Source of the DNA: Ascochyta rabiei
Taxonomy: Eukaryota > Ascomycota > Dothideomycetes > Pleosporales > Didymellaceae
Reading direction: 5' to 3'
Assembly: GCF_004011695.2 (NCBI RefSeq)
Contig: NC_082409.1
Coordinates: 1,922,001 to 1,986,000 of the forward strand
DNA: 64,000 bases
Position numbers and translations under genes: made by a program. This document shows, in pieces, positions 1-13,685 of this stretch. Under the pieces are notes generated by a model, which saw nothing but the letters and a program-made list of their open reading frames with translations, was not told the origin of the DNA and ran no database searches. Positions within the stretch are counted from its first letter, which is position 1; every line of letters begins with the position of its first letter.

Positions 1-1548
1 GGGTAATAGGCGCGTCTAGATTCGACTTACTACTACTCTCCTCTAATATCTTATTTTGCTTCATCTTAGCCTTAACAGCGCTAGCCTTAGATTAATCTTA
101 CTTCTTAATATAGATACTAGATAAGGTTAACTTATATATATAAGTATTACTATTATAGAGTGTAAGTAGCTCTTTCTACAGTTAATAGTTTCTATAAAGG
201 TTAGATTATGCTATAATAAGCTAAAAAGAGACAGAACATACTCTTAAATTATACCTAGCAATAAGCTAGCCTAGTTAATAATAGACTTGCCTATTATAGT
301 CTTCTTATTAATAGATATAAACGTAGTAGTAGTAGGTGTTATAGGGGTAGTCTTAACTCTAGTAGTATTAACAATAGCGGTATAAGTAGTAGTAACTAGG
401 TAGTAACTAGAGTAAAGGCGCGCTATATTGCTAGAAAGCCTTAAATTACTATTAGCGTACTTATTAGGACCCTAAATATATTAATAGATGCTAAAATAAG
501 CTAAAAGGAGATAAAACACGTACTAATAGGTAATTCTTATTACTATTATAATACTCTCTATAGTAGTAGGCCTAAGTGTTCCTATAATATAGGCTACCCT
601 ATAAAGCTAGATTAGTAGAGAAATAACAGTTCTTATAAATATTACTATTAGTAATATAGTAGAGACAGAGCATATAGTAGTGCTTAGTAGTCCTACTATT
701 CTTAGTAATGTTAATCTTATAGTAAGAAGGCATTAATATAACAGTTATAGCGAATAGTAGTTAGTAATAGTTAGTAATAGTTAGTAGTAGGTGGTAGTAG
801 TTAGAAATAGTCTAAAAAGGTTACTAAGGTGTCTTATGCGGTACTATCTGCTAAAACGTGTTAGAACGTGCTAGAAAGACCTATAGTAGTAAAAGGGTTA
901 TTATGTAATACTATCTACTAAAACGTATTAGAATATACTAGAAAGACCTAGAAAATCCCTTAGCTATCCTTATAAAAGTGCTAGATAGAATAGGTTAGTA
1001 CTTACTAAAATAAAGTAGAATATAGTAGTAACTAATAAAACTAGGGGTATAGATAGCTTATATACTACTAGCTACCTAGTTAGAGCTTTAGCCTACATAG
1101 GCAGCTATATAGACCCTAGAGGTAAAGTAAGAGGTAAGAGAGAATTTCTATTTAACTTTTACTAGGTTAAGGTAGAATTAGTATTAAGCCCTATCTAGCC
1201 TTATAAGGTGTCCTAAACGCCTAAACCTAGTTAGAATTAGCTATAATAGGATAGACAGAACAAACACGTCTAAAGCTAGGCTAAAATAATTTAGTATTAC
1301 GAATTATACTATTGTTTAAGCTAAACAATCTAAAGAAGGGAGGTATTATTAGGCGCTAGGCCTAGAGGTACCTCTGCCTGTCTTAGTAAGCTACTATAGG
1401 GTTAGTTAGCCTAGACTATATAAAGGGGTTAGAGGTTATTACTAATACTCTAGTAATTAGTCTTATTACTACACACTACGTACCTTAATACACCTACTAT
1501 CCTCTTTAACCCTATTCTCTCTTATAATTGCTTTGTACACTCTTTACA
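1..1548 (+). mobile_element. Gypsy copy G1, 3' end with 3' LTR
   Basis: This is the 3' non-coding part and 3' LTR of a Ty3/Gypsy element that enters from the left edge. It aligns along its length with 19304-21649 in G2, 22741-26085 in G0 and 35108-36592 in G3. A 16-bp tail starting at about 882 (TATAGTAGTAAAAGGG) is shared only with G2 and is followed by a ~60-bp duplication of the element's own sequence. Downstream, at 1549, the sequence jumps into the middle of pol of another copy (compare 16564), so G1 was inserted into copy G0. The right-hand target duplication would be GAATC at 1549-1553, but the left partner lies outside the window. No coding sequence is present in this part. Confidence 0.85.
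1347..1548 (+). repeat. 3' LTR of Gypsy G1 (202 bp)
   Basis: The LTR starts TATTAGGCG (TG changed to TA by RIP) and ends CTCTTTACA. It contains a TATATAAAG TATA-box-like site about 80 bp in. The same 202-bp unit recurs at 11618, 21448, 25884, 29299 and 36391, and a 201-bp version at 28707. A purine-rich tract (AAAGAAGGGAGG) lies just upstream, as expected for a polypurine tract. Confidence 0.9.
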
Positions 1549-2840
1549 GAATCCCTATAAGCTTTCTAGAATATAAAGGATTTATTTATTAACGTACCTA
1601 TCTTAGTTTATTTTATACCTAAGAGGCAGACTAGAATAGAAGTAGATACCTCTAGAGGCGCTATCTTAGGAATTCTTAGTTAACTAGTCTCTAGAGAGGG
1701 GAAGCTAGCCTAATAGAGGCCTACAGACTTTATTTAAAGAAGTTAATCTAAGTAGAGTATAACTATAATACTTATAATAAGGAACTTTTTATAATTGTCT
1801 AGAGCCTACAGTATTAGTAAAGATACTTAGATAGTACCTTCTTTAAGATCTTAACAGATTACTAAAACCTAAAATAGTTTAAAGAGATAAAGGTTCTTAG
1901 CTATTAGTAAGTAAGGGCATACTTAGTGTTATCTAAGTTTAACTTTATAATTACTTATTACCTAGAGTCTATAAACCCTATAGATAGACTCTTATAGCGT
2001 TCTAATTATATAAGAGAGGTATAAGACCCCTTATAAAAGTATAATAAGGCTTTTATACAACTACTTTAGAAGATCCTAACTAGAAGAAACTCTAATACTC
2101 TTTTAGTAGTAGCTATAACCCTTTATTTGTCTATAAAAGAAAGAAAGAATATAAGAGATCTTAAAAGAGAAGAGTTAAGAGAGAACAGTTATATAGAGCT
2201 AACAACAGACTTAGATAATATAGGCAAACTCTCTAGTATAGAAAAAGAGTTAAGTAACGTTAAAATAGGATAAAATAACCTAAGAAAAGATAATATAGCT
2301 AAGGAGAAGTGTATCTTACTTATAAGGCTAAAAGATAAAGTGTAGGTAATTTAAGAATGTTATAATAACCTAATGTTAGAACACTTTAGAGTATAAAGGA
2401 CCTTAGAGAAGATTTAGCGTAGATATACCTAGAAGGGTATTACTAAGAATATATCTAACTACTACTATAACTACTTAGTATGTAGAAGATTAACTGCTGC
2501 CTAATATAAACTATACAGGTTATTACAACCTTTACTAGTATTAAGCTAACTATAGAAGAACGTAATAATAGATTTTATTATAGAATTACTCTTTAGTAAG
2601 GTAGCTAGACTAGTATATAACTCTATACTAGTAGTAGTATATAAATTAACTAAAATATTACACTATATACTAGCTAGAGCTAATTAGAATAGAAAAGACC
2701 TAGTATATACCTAGATTAGAGAAATTATCTACTTATATAGCGTGCTAGCACAAATTATCTTAGATTAGAGGCTACTAATAAACTTAAAGACATAGAAAAC
2801 CTTTAACTACTATTTAAACTTAAGATAAGTCTTAATATTG

Positions 2841-2995
2841 TGTTATAGGCTTAGACCTTATCTAAGCCTTAAGTAAGATAGAGTAGTTATATACCCTATA
2901 GATATATTAGAAGAACACGTAATATATTACCTCCTTAAGAGATATAATACTATATTAACCCTTATTACATTCTACTCTAAGGCTAGTCTATAACA
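2841..2995 (+). repeat. 5' LTR of N1 (155 bp)
   Basis: A 155-bp LTR with TG..CA ends intact. It is the exact partner of 9831-9985 apart from scattered transitions. Confidence 0.92.
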
Positions 2996-3299
2996 TTTAT
3001 ATCTCTTCTTCTAGAAGAACAGCTAGCACTTATACTATATTAGCTAGCTTCTAGAATAACCTCTTAGATAAATCTGTTCCCTTAAATCTTTAGAAATTTA
3101 TAGTCTAGATATTATAGTTTATAATAAACTTATAGTAAGCCTTATTAGCTACTAATAAGCGTATAGTATTACTTAAGTATAATAACTCTAATATACGTAT
3201 ATTTATAGAGTCTTTAGTATAAATAGCTAACGCCTATACTAGACCTACGTCTATAGTTCTATTATCCTTCTTAGAAGTAACGCTGTACCTATTAATATC

Positions 3300-6200
3300 T
3301 ACTCTAGCTTCTAACTTACCTTATAAAGTACTATTTTTAGTATCTACCTTAGGCCTATATACTTCTATATAGACGTCTATAGCCTATAGAAAACCTCTTC
3401 TTATAGGTAAGGCCTTTAGTAAAGATAAATCCTTATTTAAGGTGTAGTAGGTTATAATAGAATATAAGCTACTAGTAGACATATTCTTTATTAGTAGGCT
3501 ATAGAATATATTTACCTTTATATAGTTCTTACTTAGTACGTCTATATTATAAGATATAGCTCTATTCTATAAGATTAGAAGTACCTAAGGTATATAGAGC
3601 CTAGAGAACTTCCTAGTATACCTAGAATTCTGCTACAGCAATAACTATAGCTAGGAATAGACCTAGGCAAAGCTAAAAGCGTCTATTAAGGTCCTAACAG
3701 GTTATTCTTAGACTTTCTTATCTAGTTTAAGCAGCTGCTAGTATAAAGTAGCGGCCTCTACTAGGATAGAGAATAACGCCTATTAAAGCTCTACTAGGCT
3801 CTAAACGTAAACATCTATAATATAGTAATAAACTATAGAGTAACTTATATAGATTATAATATAGCTATTATAGAGTATAAGTCTATTACTATAGATATTA
3901 AGACTATAGCTATAGAAAACTAGCTACGCTATACTTCTACCTAGGCACTACCTAAGCGTAATAAGAATAGTAATGTTAAGATAACAGTTATATCTGCAGT
4001 TTGCACTAGCAGTAGTACTAAGCGTAGGGGTTAGAAGTAGTCTGCTCCTAACTAGGCTACGTAGGTTTCTAATAAGGTATTTTAGTAACACTAGGAGGCT
4101 AACCTATATACCTGTTATAGTAAAGAGGGATATATTTACTAAGATTATACTAACGTAGTAGTAACTATAGTATAGATAGTAATAATCTTAGGTAAGAAAG
4201 AGGCTAGTTTATATAGGGGAAACTAGCTACTTCTAATATAAGTCTAAGTTAGGAGTACTATAGAAGTATATTAGTAGAGGAGACTACTAGTACAGGAGCA
4301 TTATAGGCTGCTAGAGGAGCTATTATAGACTCTATAGATAAGCCTCTATTCTACATTCTATTATTTATTAATAGGGTAATTTAGGCTAACGTGCTAGTAG
4401 ACTAAGGGTATAAATACTTTAGCGTAGTAAGTAATAACTTTACTACGCACTTAGAAGGAGACTATTTTAAGGTGCTACTATAACGCTTAGCGTAAGTACT
4501 AGGCACTAGTAGAAAGTCTATAATCTTCTATTTAGTCCTATTTAGGTATAACTTAGATAGGTAGTGCTTATAGGCTATAGCCTACGTAGTACTAGGTCTA
4601 AGCTAGGATATTATTTTAGAGAAGCCCTAGCTCTAATAAGAGGGCGTAGTATTAGACGTAGAAAAGGGCACACTAAGAATATAATAGGTAGAGGACCTTA
4701 TTATCTATAAATCCTTACAGCGTACATTAAACGTTTACGTAGCTCTTCTATTAGTAACTAAGTTTAATAAGACCCTAGCTAATAGGCTTTAGAAGTTTCT
4801 ACCTAGAGACTAGTTTGTCTTTATAAGCCTCTACAACATTACTAAAATCCTCTTAGTTTAATCCCTAGAAGCGTAAGAGACAGCAGAGGAGGTAGACTCT
4901 CTTCCCTCTAAGTTAGTCTAGTTTTAGAACCTATTTAATAAGAGTAAGGCCTTTAGTCTTCCTCTATATAGGGGCTAGATAGATTACTATATATAGTTAT
5001 AACGTAACTAGTCTAGAAAGAAGAAGCCTCTACTCTAAGGCCCTCTGTATAATATGCTAAGGGACTAGCTACTTAAGCTATAGAAACAGGTATTAGCACT
5101 AATAGATAAGAGGTAGATCTACGCCTCCTCTTCCTTAGTAGAGGCCCTAGTCCTGCTAGTTAAAAAGTTCTCTAGTAGGTAGCGTATATGCGTAGACTAT
5201 TATACACTTAATAGTATTATAATTACTAACTAGTACCTACTCCCTCTTATTAAGGAGACCTTACGTACACTAGGAGGTGCCTACTAGTTTTCTAAGGTTA
5301 ATGTCTATTTAGTATTTTACTAGATTTGTGTTATAGAGGAAGATAAGCACCTTACTACGTTCTATACCTGTTTTAGGCTCTTTAAGTAGCTAGTCTACCT
5401 ATTTAGCCTAGCTAGAGCACTAGTGTCCTTTTAGCGTTATATTAACAGTACACCTTAAGAGATATTAGGTAACTATACTACTATATACCTAGATAATGTT
5501 CTAGTTTATAGTAGTAGGTCTAGGACAGACTACTTAGGGAAGGTTAGTAGAGTTCTTACGCTTCTACGTAATATAGGGCTATATCTAGATCCTAAGAAGT
5601 GTATATTTATAATAAAGGAAGTACACTATCTAGAAGATATTATAGAAGCTATAAAGAATATCTGTTCTCATTCTAAGAAGATTAAGGCTATCTGTAGTTA
5701 GGAAGCCCTACAGTCTTTACGTAGAGTCTACAGTTTCCTAGGGTTTACTAACTTCTACTAGGACTTTATCTTAGCCTTCTCTAATATTACTACTCTACTT
5801 AATTAACTTATAGGGAAGGATATCCTATTTAGGTAGAGGTAGGAAGAGGATGCAGCGTTCTACTAGCTAAAGAACGCATTTATAACAGAACTAGTTCTAG
5901 CCTAGTAGAACCTTAAGCGTAAAACACTATTAGAGGTAGACTACTCTAGTAAGACGCTAGGTAGCTGCCTTTCTTAATAGTATAGAAAGGTGCTTTACCT
6001 AGTAGCGTATTACTCTACTATACTTATAATAGAGTAATAGAACTATACTATCTATAATAAGAAGTTAACTACTATTATAAAGTGCCTAGGGGTTTAGGCA
6101 GCTAAATTAGGGTCTATTACTAGGCTGTTTACTATTCTAACTAACTATAAGAACCTCTAGTACTTTACTATAGTGTATAGGCTAAGTAAGAGGTAGCACT

Positions 6201-8010
6201 TATAGGCAGAGAAGCTGTTAAAGTTCTATTTCTACCTTTACTTCTACCTAGGACGCCTAGCAGCCTAACTAGATATACTAAGCTATTAGAAACAGGACTA
6301 TAATAGTAGGTTAGAGAGGGTCTATAGGATAATAACTCTAGTTTTAGTATTAGTAATTAGTATACTAGGCCCTAGTACGCCTCTACTTTTTATTAATATA
6401 TATATGTAATTACTATAGAATAAAGGTATTTAGTAGGACGTAGGGTATATAGCGCGCCTGTCTACTATCTATAATAAGGCCTATAAGTTCCCTTCTAAGG
6501 CTAAGACTACTTAGTAAATTATAGATTATATGCTTAGTACTTATAGTATACTACTATAGCGTAGGGTTATATAGATTCTATATTAGAAGCTACTTATAAC
6601 TATAATAATCTAAAGGGTATATAAATCTAACCTAATAGGCTATCTAGGTGCTAACACTATATTCTATATTATTAGACGTAACTTCTACTAGAAGAGGATA
6701 TTATAGAACGTTTAGTATTATATCTATAACTACTACTATTTTAGTATATATATATTACAGCACTAATAGTAGAGCTTACTCTAGCTATTACCTATTACTA
6801 ACTATTTTTAGTTCTAGATTTTAATAGACTTTATAGTTAACCTCTCTTAGGCTAATAAGAATATACTGCGCTATTTCTTAGTTATTATAGATTACCTCTC
6901 TAAGTATATATAGCTTAAGGTAATAACTTCTATAACTATAGAATATTACGCTAAGGTCTTCTACAACACGTAGTAGTAGTTCTAAGGCTTTCCTAGCTCT
7001 ATAATCTTAGACTGTAGCTTAGACTAGCTAGGACAATTTTAGACAACGCTGTGTAGCCTTAAAGGGGTAGACTAGCTACTCTCTACAGCCTATTACCCTT
7101 AGATAGATAGAGAGATAGAGTAGGCTAACTAAGAGGTGTAGGTAGTTCTATAGGTTATAGTTAACTTTAAATAGAATAACTAGCCTAACTACCTTCTAGC
7201 CTACTAACTAGCTCTTAACAATTATAATTCTTTATTTACTAGAGTTAGTTCTAACCTACTCCTCTATAGCTATAATATAGACCTACTACAGATAATAGTA
7301 CTTCTAACTATTAGCTAGAACACACTATAGAGATAGGTAGTCTAGTTTCTAGACTACCTTTAGTAGGGTATAGAGCTTACCTAGGTAGCTATAGTATAGG
7401 TATAATAATATACCTAGAACGTAATAGACTATAGCTATAGGCCTATAGAGTAGTACTATATAGAAGATAGAGTATAGTTTTCCCTCTATAATATAAAAAC
7501 TAATAGGCTAAGTTAGAAGCTTAATTAGCTATAAGCCTAGTATATAGTAGTTACAGTCTCTACTTCTCTAATAGTTACTCTAGATCTACTAGGTAACCTC
7601 TATAAGATAGTGTATATAGACCTACTAGAACGTATAGCCTCTAACCTACTACTAATACAGCGCCTATAGGAAAGTAGACTAGATCTACTAGTTATTCTAG
7701 AGGAGGATAATCTAACCCTAGCTAAATAGAAGGTAGAGATAATCCTGAAAAAGAAGAGGGCCTATAGACAGAATAAGATATAGGTTCTAGTTAAATAGAA
7801 AGGATATATAAAGCTAATATAGAAGCCTCTAGACGTATTATAAGATATAATAGCTTAGAAGGCTTTTATAGCAGCATACACAAAATATAAGAAATAGATA
7901 AAGGTAGAAAGAACTTTTATTATTTTAGAATAACCTTTAAGAAGTTCTATTAGGAGATTCTACACTAGGCCTTATGCCTAGCGTAGAAGAGCTTAGGATC
8001 TCTATAGTAA
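3300..8010 (+). pseudogene. N1 gag-pol remnant (Ty3/Gypsy)
   Basis: This is a gag-pol region with no open frame. A CCHC zinc knuckle can be read at 4107-4148 if three TAT codons at cysteine positions and one at the histidine are taken as RIP-changed; spacing is then exactly C-x2-C-x4-H-x4-C with KEG before the histidine. RT is recognised at 5183-5221 (R-x-CVDY followed by TLN) and at 5487-5513, where YLDN-VLVYS replaces the usual YxDD motif, so the second catalytic aspartate is lost. RNase H and integrase follow to about 7400, including a DFI-like segment near 6830. Boundaries are approximate because frames are broken throughout. The gene is dead; the family would have made the virus-like particle and replication enzymes of the element. 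Confidence 0.75.
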
Positions 8011-9808
8011 TAGTATAATACTACCTCTTATACCCTACTAGCTACTAATACAGAAACTTAGATTTTAAAAAATAGTCTTATTAGGGGATAGGGAATAGTA
8101 GGTAGTAGTAGCTATGTCTAGGGCCTAGTTACGCGCTATACAGCAGCAGCAGTCCTACTTATAGTTATTCTCTTCTTTATTCTCCTCTTTATTACTAATA
8201 GTAATGCTGTAGGCCTATTATAACTAGGCTAAGAAGTAAGAGGTAGGCGCTATAGTGCTGCAACGTAGAGTGCGTAGCTCTACTAGAGAGGGTAAGTAGA
8301 AGCAGTAGAAGGGTAAGTAGATGTAGTAGGGGGGTAAGCAGACGTAGTAGGGGGGTAAGCAGATCTAGTAAGAAGAAGGATAGTACTTAGTAGGGGAGGT
8401 AGAGCGTAGGCAGTAGGGCAGGTAGGATAATAATAGGTACTCTAGACAGCGCTAGAGCGTAGTAAGTAGGCGCTTAATCTAGTTAATAGCCTTCTTTAGG
8501 GTAGGTTAGCTATACTCTTAATATAGGCAGAAGACTTATAGTAGTATAGGTCTAGACCTCTTTAAACTAGTTTATATACTTAGTCTACGTCTTAATAGCT
8601 ATCCCTATAGTAGACGTAAACTACTAGAAGTAGGTATTAAACTAGTTACTACTATAATAGCTAGATAAGGGTATAGTAGGCAGCGTAATCTACGCACTAG
8701 GCTTAGGGGGGGAATAGGCAACATAAGAGGAGGTTAGCTACTTAGCTAGTAAGGGGTTAGTGTAGGCTAGGTTAAGGGTAGACTTATAGGCTTAGTAGAG
8801 CTTATAGTAGATACCTAAATAGTATATAGTAGATTAGTAAAACGCCTCTTATAGTAATAGGTAGGATACTTATAGATAAAGGTTAGCTACCTACCCTAAT
8901 TAGCCTTATTACTATTAACACCCTAGGTTCTAGCTATATTAATATAGGCGTTACTACCCTATATAGACGTCTTAATAACAATTAGCTATAGATATATACC
9001 TAGGATAAAGCTATATACCTAGATATACCTCTTAGAATTACGCTAGGTATAGTAGAGCTCTATATTAGTAGTAAAAAGACTATTATCCTAATAATAAATA
9101 TAATAGCGCTTAGCACAGGTATAGTAGGTGTTACTAGCACTAGGGAGGTAGTTAGCTATAGATAGAATTAGCTAGTAGTAGGCCTATAATAGACATATAA
9201 CACTTACTAGGCTAGCTAGTAAGAATAGTAAGCTAGTAGCAGGGGCAGTATAGGACAGCGCAGGCAAAGATAGAAACTTAGTTCTTATTCTTAGAGTTAT
9301 CCTTAACCTTATAATTACTAATATAGTAATAGTAGGCTCTCTATAGACATAGTTAGATTCTATAATTAAAAACCTAGATAACTGTAATTAAATACTAGAG
9401 GGATGTTGTAGGTAGATAGAAGAGGATAAGGCAGGCTATAGCTACCTCTACTAGGGGGATTACTAGCCCTATAACTAGTAGCCTAGTAACTAGAACTAGG
9501 CGTAATAATAGATATAGTGTTTAAACTAGATAGGTAGGTATAAAAAGATAGGTAGGTATAATATAGGTAGGTTAGGTAAGAGTATAGAGTAGTACAGCGT
9601 CTAATAAGAGAAGGTACGCTAGAAAAAACAAAAATAACCTAGGTGTGTATAGGGACTACTCTAGGTATACTACAGACTAGACTAGTAGCTAACCTACTAA
9701 GAGGCAGACCCTTATATAACTATAACTAGCTCTAGAGTTTACCTACTACTAGCGCCCCTCTAATTTATATAGAATGTAGAAAGGACCTAGTAAAATATAT
9801 TTAGTAGA
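8010..9808 (+). other. N1 3' region, no recognised gene
   Basis: About 1.8 kb lies between the end of pol and the polypurine tract of N1. I recognise no protein family in it on either strand. It starts with a CAG-rich stretch near 8140 and holds a short tandem repeat at about 8286-8371. It is longer than needed for a plain Gypsy 3' UTR, so it may be a lost third frame or captured sequence, but RIP has erased the frame. Confidence 0.4.
8286..8371. repeat. Short tandem repeat in N1
   Basis: Four imperfect units of about 20 bp built on GGGGGGTAAGCAGACGTAGTA or GGGTAAGTAGAAGCAGTAGA follow each other. The repeat is internal to N1. Confidence 0.7.
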
Positions 9809-9830
9809 GGAGAGATAGAGAAAGAAGGTA

Positions 9831-9985
9831 TGTTATAGGCTTAGACCTTACCTAAGCCTTAAGTAAGACAGGGTAGTTACGTGCTCTATAGATATATTAG
9901 AAGGATATATAATGTATTACCTCCTTAAGAGATATAATACTATATTAACCCTTATTATATTCTACCCTAAGGCTAGTCTATAATA
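9831..9985 (+). repeat. 3' LTR of N1 (155 bp)
   Basis: A 155-bp LTR starting TGTTATAGGC. Its terminal CA has become TA by RIP. It is preceded by a polypurine tract (AGAGGAGAGATAGAGAAAGA). Confidence 0.92.
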
Positions 9986-11247
9986 TATTAGCCTATTATC
10001 CCTAGACAGATAGCTAAACAGTAAGGTAAAATTAGACTCTTAAATAGTACTTATGTTGCTACTATACTCTAGAATAAGATAATAGGCCCTTTAGATTTTA
10101 ATTATAGAATTTGCGTATAATAATAGCATTTACGTATCTATAAAGGTAATACCTTTCTAAGCCTATTATAGTATAGATTTAAGGGGTATAGATTAGTCTA
10201 CTTTAGTATTAAAAGGTAGAGAATCTCCCCTTATAAAGGAATTAGCTACTAGAGTTATTTTCTTATAGGCTACCTGTAAAGTAAATATAGAAAAGTTAAA
10301 TAAGTATTAAAAGAAACACTTTAATAAGAAACGACTACTAGCACCCTTTAAAGTAGGCAATAGAGTACTAGTCTCTAGTAAGAACATTAGAATAGTACGC
10401 CTAAAAAAGAAGCTAGACTAGAAATACATAGGACCTAGAACTATTATAGCCTAGATTAGCCCTACTATATATAGAGTAGACCTACTAGAAATAAAAGAGA
10501 TCTACCTAGTATTCTATGTGTTACTGCTAGACCTATATACACTAAGAAGCTAACTTCTAATTATATAGAAATAAATATAAGAACCTATAGTTAAGAGGAA
10601 AGAGAAGGTGTAGAATATAGAAAAAGTTATTAATAGAAGGTAACTAGCTAATAGACAGTAGGAATACCTTATTAAGTAGGACAGATTCTCTAACTTAGAA
10701 AATTTCTAGAAAATTAGTATAAATCTTTCTAAAGAAGTGCTAAAACAATACTAGAAAATAATAAAGTAACTGCTTAGACTGCGTAATAAGACGTTAAGGT
10801 TAAATTCTAAGAAAGAGGGGTACTAAAAAGGCTAAATACCTTTACTTAATTATAATTTTTCCCTATAGAGGTTTTTTAATTAATAAGTATTTAATAGTTT
10901 ACGCTAAGGGAAAATATAACTCTACCTTACTCTAAGAAATATAGACTAGCTAAAGCAGATATCCTTTAGCCTATTATAGCTAGTTCTAATATAAAGAGAT
11001 AAAGAAAGTTATATACTATGTTATATAGTAATAATTATAAGTAAATATAGAAGAATTAGTATAGAAGAATACCTTTCTAGTATTATTTAGACTATCTAAG
11101 AGTATAATACACTTAATTACTATATTAGCCTATAACTATCTACTAACTATAAACTTAGGTATTATTAATCTAAACCTTCTATTATAAGAAACATCTACTA
11201 ACTATAACTACTACTATAGGTATACGTAGTAGCCTTATAACTACTAT

Positions 11248-11473
11248 TATACTAGTGTATAGAGTAACTACCTTAGTAATACTAGTAAATAGGGGGGATA
11301 ATCTTAGTAATCCCTTAGATGCTAGGTATAAGAGGGGCATCTATCTATCTAATAGACCTTACTACCTTACTACTATTAACCTATCTATCTATTCTCCTCT
11401 CTCTCTCTTTCTCTCTCTTTCTCTTTCCTAATGTACCTGCTAAATAAGATGCTTTAATACCTATACTAGAACA
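11248..11473 (+). repeat. 5' LTR of element D
   Basis: An LTR of about 226 bp starting TATACTAGTG and ending ACTAGAACA. It contains a CT-rich tract near 11395-11428. It pairs with 22316-22541. Confidence 0.83.
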
Positions 11474-11617
11474 AAATAGTAACCTAGCTAGAGGGCACGG
11501 TATAGTAGGTAATATTAAAATTCTACTACTCTAAAGGCTAGTGTATAGTCTAGGAATTATCCTGTTAGTTTTAGACTAGAACGTTATTATCTAAAATTCT
11601 GCTACTCTAAAGGCTAG

Positions 11618-11819
11618 TGTTAGGCACTAGGCCTAGGGGTACCTCTGCTAGTCTTAGCAAGCTACTATAGGGCTAGCTAGCCTAGACTATATAAAGATGT
11701 CTAAGGTTATTACTAATACTCTAGTAATTAGTCTTATTACTATATACTACGTACCTTAATACACCTACTATCCTCTCTAACTCTATTCTCTCTTATAATT
11801 GCTTTATACACTCTTTATA
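11618..11819 (+). repeat. 5' LTR of Gypsy G2 (202 bp)
   Basis: Starts TGTTAGGCAC and ends CTCTTTATA. The left target duplication GCTAG sits at 11613-11617. Confidence 0.92.
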
Positions 11820-13685
11820 TTCTAATTACTCTTATATTATAATTAAAACATAGACCTAAGCTACTATAAATCTTTAACTAAATTATCTAGGCTTACTGTC
11901 TTTAGAGAGAAACTAAGACAACCTACCTGTAGGAGAGCTAGTAGAGCGTAAGGTAACACCTCCCTCTGTAGATAAGAAGATACCTTAATAGACACTAAGT
12001 ATCTATAGTGCCTAAAGAGGATCTATAGGTCCTCTAGGTAGTATACCTTACTCTAGAATTTATATATATAGGGCAGCTTTAGCTAAAGAAGGCTAGAATA
12101 GCCTAGAAGTAGGTAATTAATAATAGGAGTTAGAAAACTTATATAAATAGTTATAAAAGACAAAAGACTATAAGGAACTTTCCTTTCTCTATAAACTTAG
12201 ACGCAAATATAATAAAGAAGATCTAGTAACAATCCTATCCTTCTGAAATGTACTAGAAGAAGTAGAGAAACTATAATCTTCTATATCTATAAACATTCTA
12301 TAACCTAAACCCCTATAGAAGTATATAAAGCGTAACTACGCTAAATATAACTATTAGAAGAGAGATTATAAGAGATACTTCCTCTAATCTCTAGTTAATT
12401 TCCTTATAGAGGAATAAAAGATTAACTTTAGTATAAGGTACCTCTTAGAGAACCTAAAGATGTTATAGTAGGCCTACTGCACAACTAACTACTATAATTA
12501 GCTAACCTAGGAACTAACGTAGTAAGAGCTAAAAAGAATTATACTAGATACTCTAGAAACACTTACTAAACGTAAGTAAGTAGTATATAAATCCTTAAAG
12601 TAATATAAGTAGTAGAAATCTTAGTCTTCTATAGACCTATTAGATTTTATACATCTACTATTGAAGAAACTAGGTAACTTATATATACTAGAGCGTTAAG
12701 TTCTAGAATATATTACTATACTGCTCTCTAGTATATAAAAGAACTTGTTTCTTATCCTCTATAATTTAAGAGACATAATCCTAAAGGTAGAGGAATAAGC
12801 TAATATTATTAACTAGAGACTAGGTTAGCATAGCTAACAGCTACCTAAGAAGACTCTAGCTAAGGGTAAGATAACTAACAAAGGACTACAGAAGCGCTAA
12901 TTTAGTAACTCTAGGTTAGAGGGGAATATAAAAACCCTAAAAAGGTTATTTAAGTTTAAGAAGTTCTGTAAGGAGCTAGTAAAGGGTAAAAAGGGCTAAG
13001 ACGTGCTATATAAGACATAAAACGTATACCTTAAGTATAGAGAAACTAGTTACTACTACCCTAACCGCCTAAAGCTAAAGTTAAACTAGAAAGACCCTAC
13101 TCTAGATAAGTTAGGAAAAGATAAGAGACCTAAGAGCTAATCTCCTCTCTTATAGCCTATATTAAATTATCTAAGAAGAAGAAGAAGAAGAATATTTCTC
13201 TTTATAAGGTAGTGTATCTAGAATATATACGCCTACTTATAGTTAAAGCATCTTTAGGTAATATAGAGAACGTAGAAGCCTTAATAGATAGAGGGTTATA
13301 AGTAAACTTAATTTTAGTTCTCCTAGTAAAGAAGTAGGATCTAGAGGTTATACTATTAAATAAAATAGTAGCTAAAGGTGTAGGTAGGGCAGAATTACCT
13401 ATCTATAGAGTAACTATAGTAGAAGTATCTATTATTAACTTCTATAGAAGATAGGAGATCTAACAGATACCTTTTATAGTAATAGACCTATAAAGGTATA
13501 AGATATACCTTAGATTACTCTAGATTAACTAGACAAACTCTAAGCTAAGCTATTTAAGCTAGTGTATACTCTTAAAAGAAAAGAAGTATAGAAACTCTCC
13601 TAAACTAGAGAAAATAGTATTAGAAGATACTAAAGAGTTTAAACGCACTATAAGAAGTCTCTTAGTAGACGTTTATATATATATA

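Larger units (their letters stand above)
2841..9985 (+). mobile_element. Nested Gypsy element N1, complete with TSD
   Basis: N1 is a complete 7,145-bp LTR retrotransposon of a different lineage from the 202-bp-LTR family. It has 155-bp LTRs that start TGTTATAGGC and end TATAACA (5') or TATAATA (3'). It is flanked by the 5-bp target duplication TATTG (2836-2840) and TATTA (9986-9990), which differ by one RIP-type G-to-A change. The empty site is visible in G2 at about 17850 and in G3 at about 33665, which read straight through. A purine tract (about 9809-9830) precedes the 3' LTR. The interior order is gag, protease, RT, RNase H, integrase, which is the Gypsy order, followed by about 1.8 kb with no recognised coding content. 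Confidence 0.92.

Noticed and set aside
2841..9985. N1 as a Copia element or an endogenous retrovirus
   Set aside because: RT precedes integrase and the RT blocks are of Gypsy type; no envelope-like frame is recognisable.
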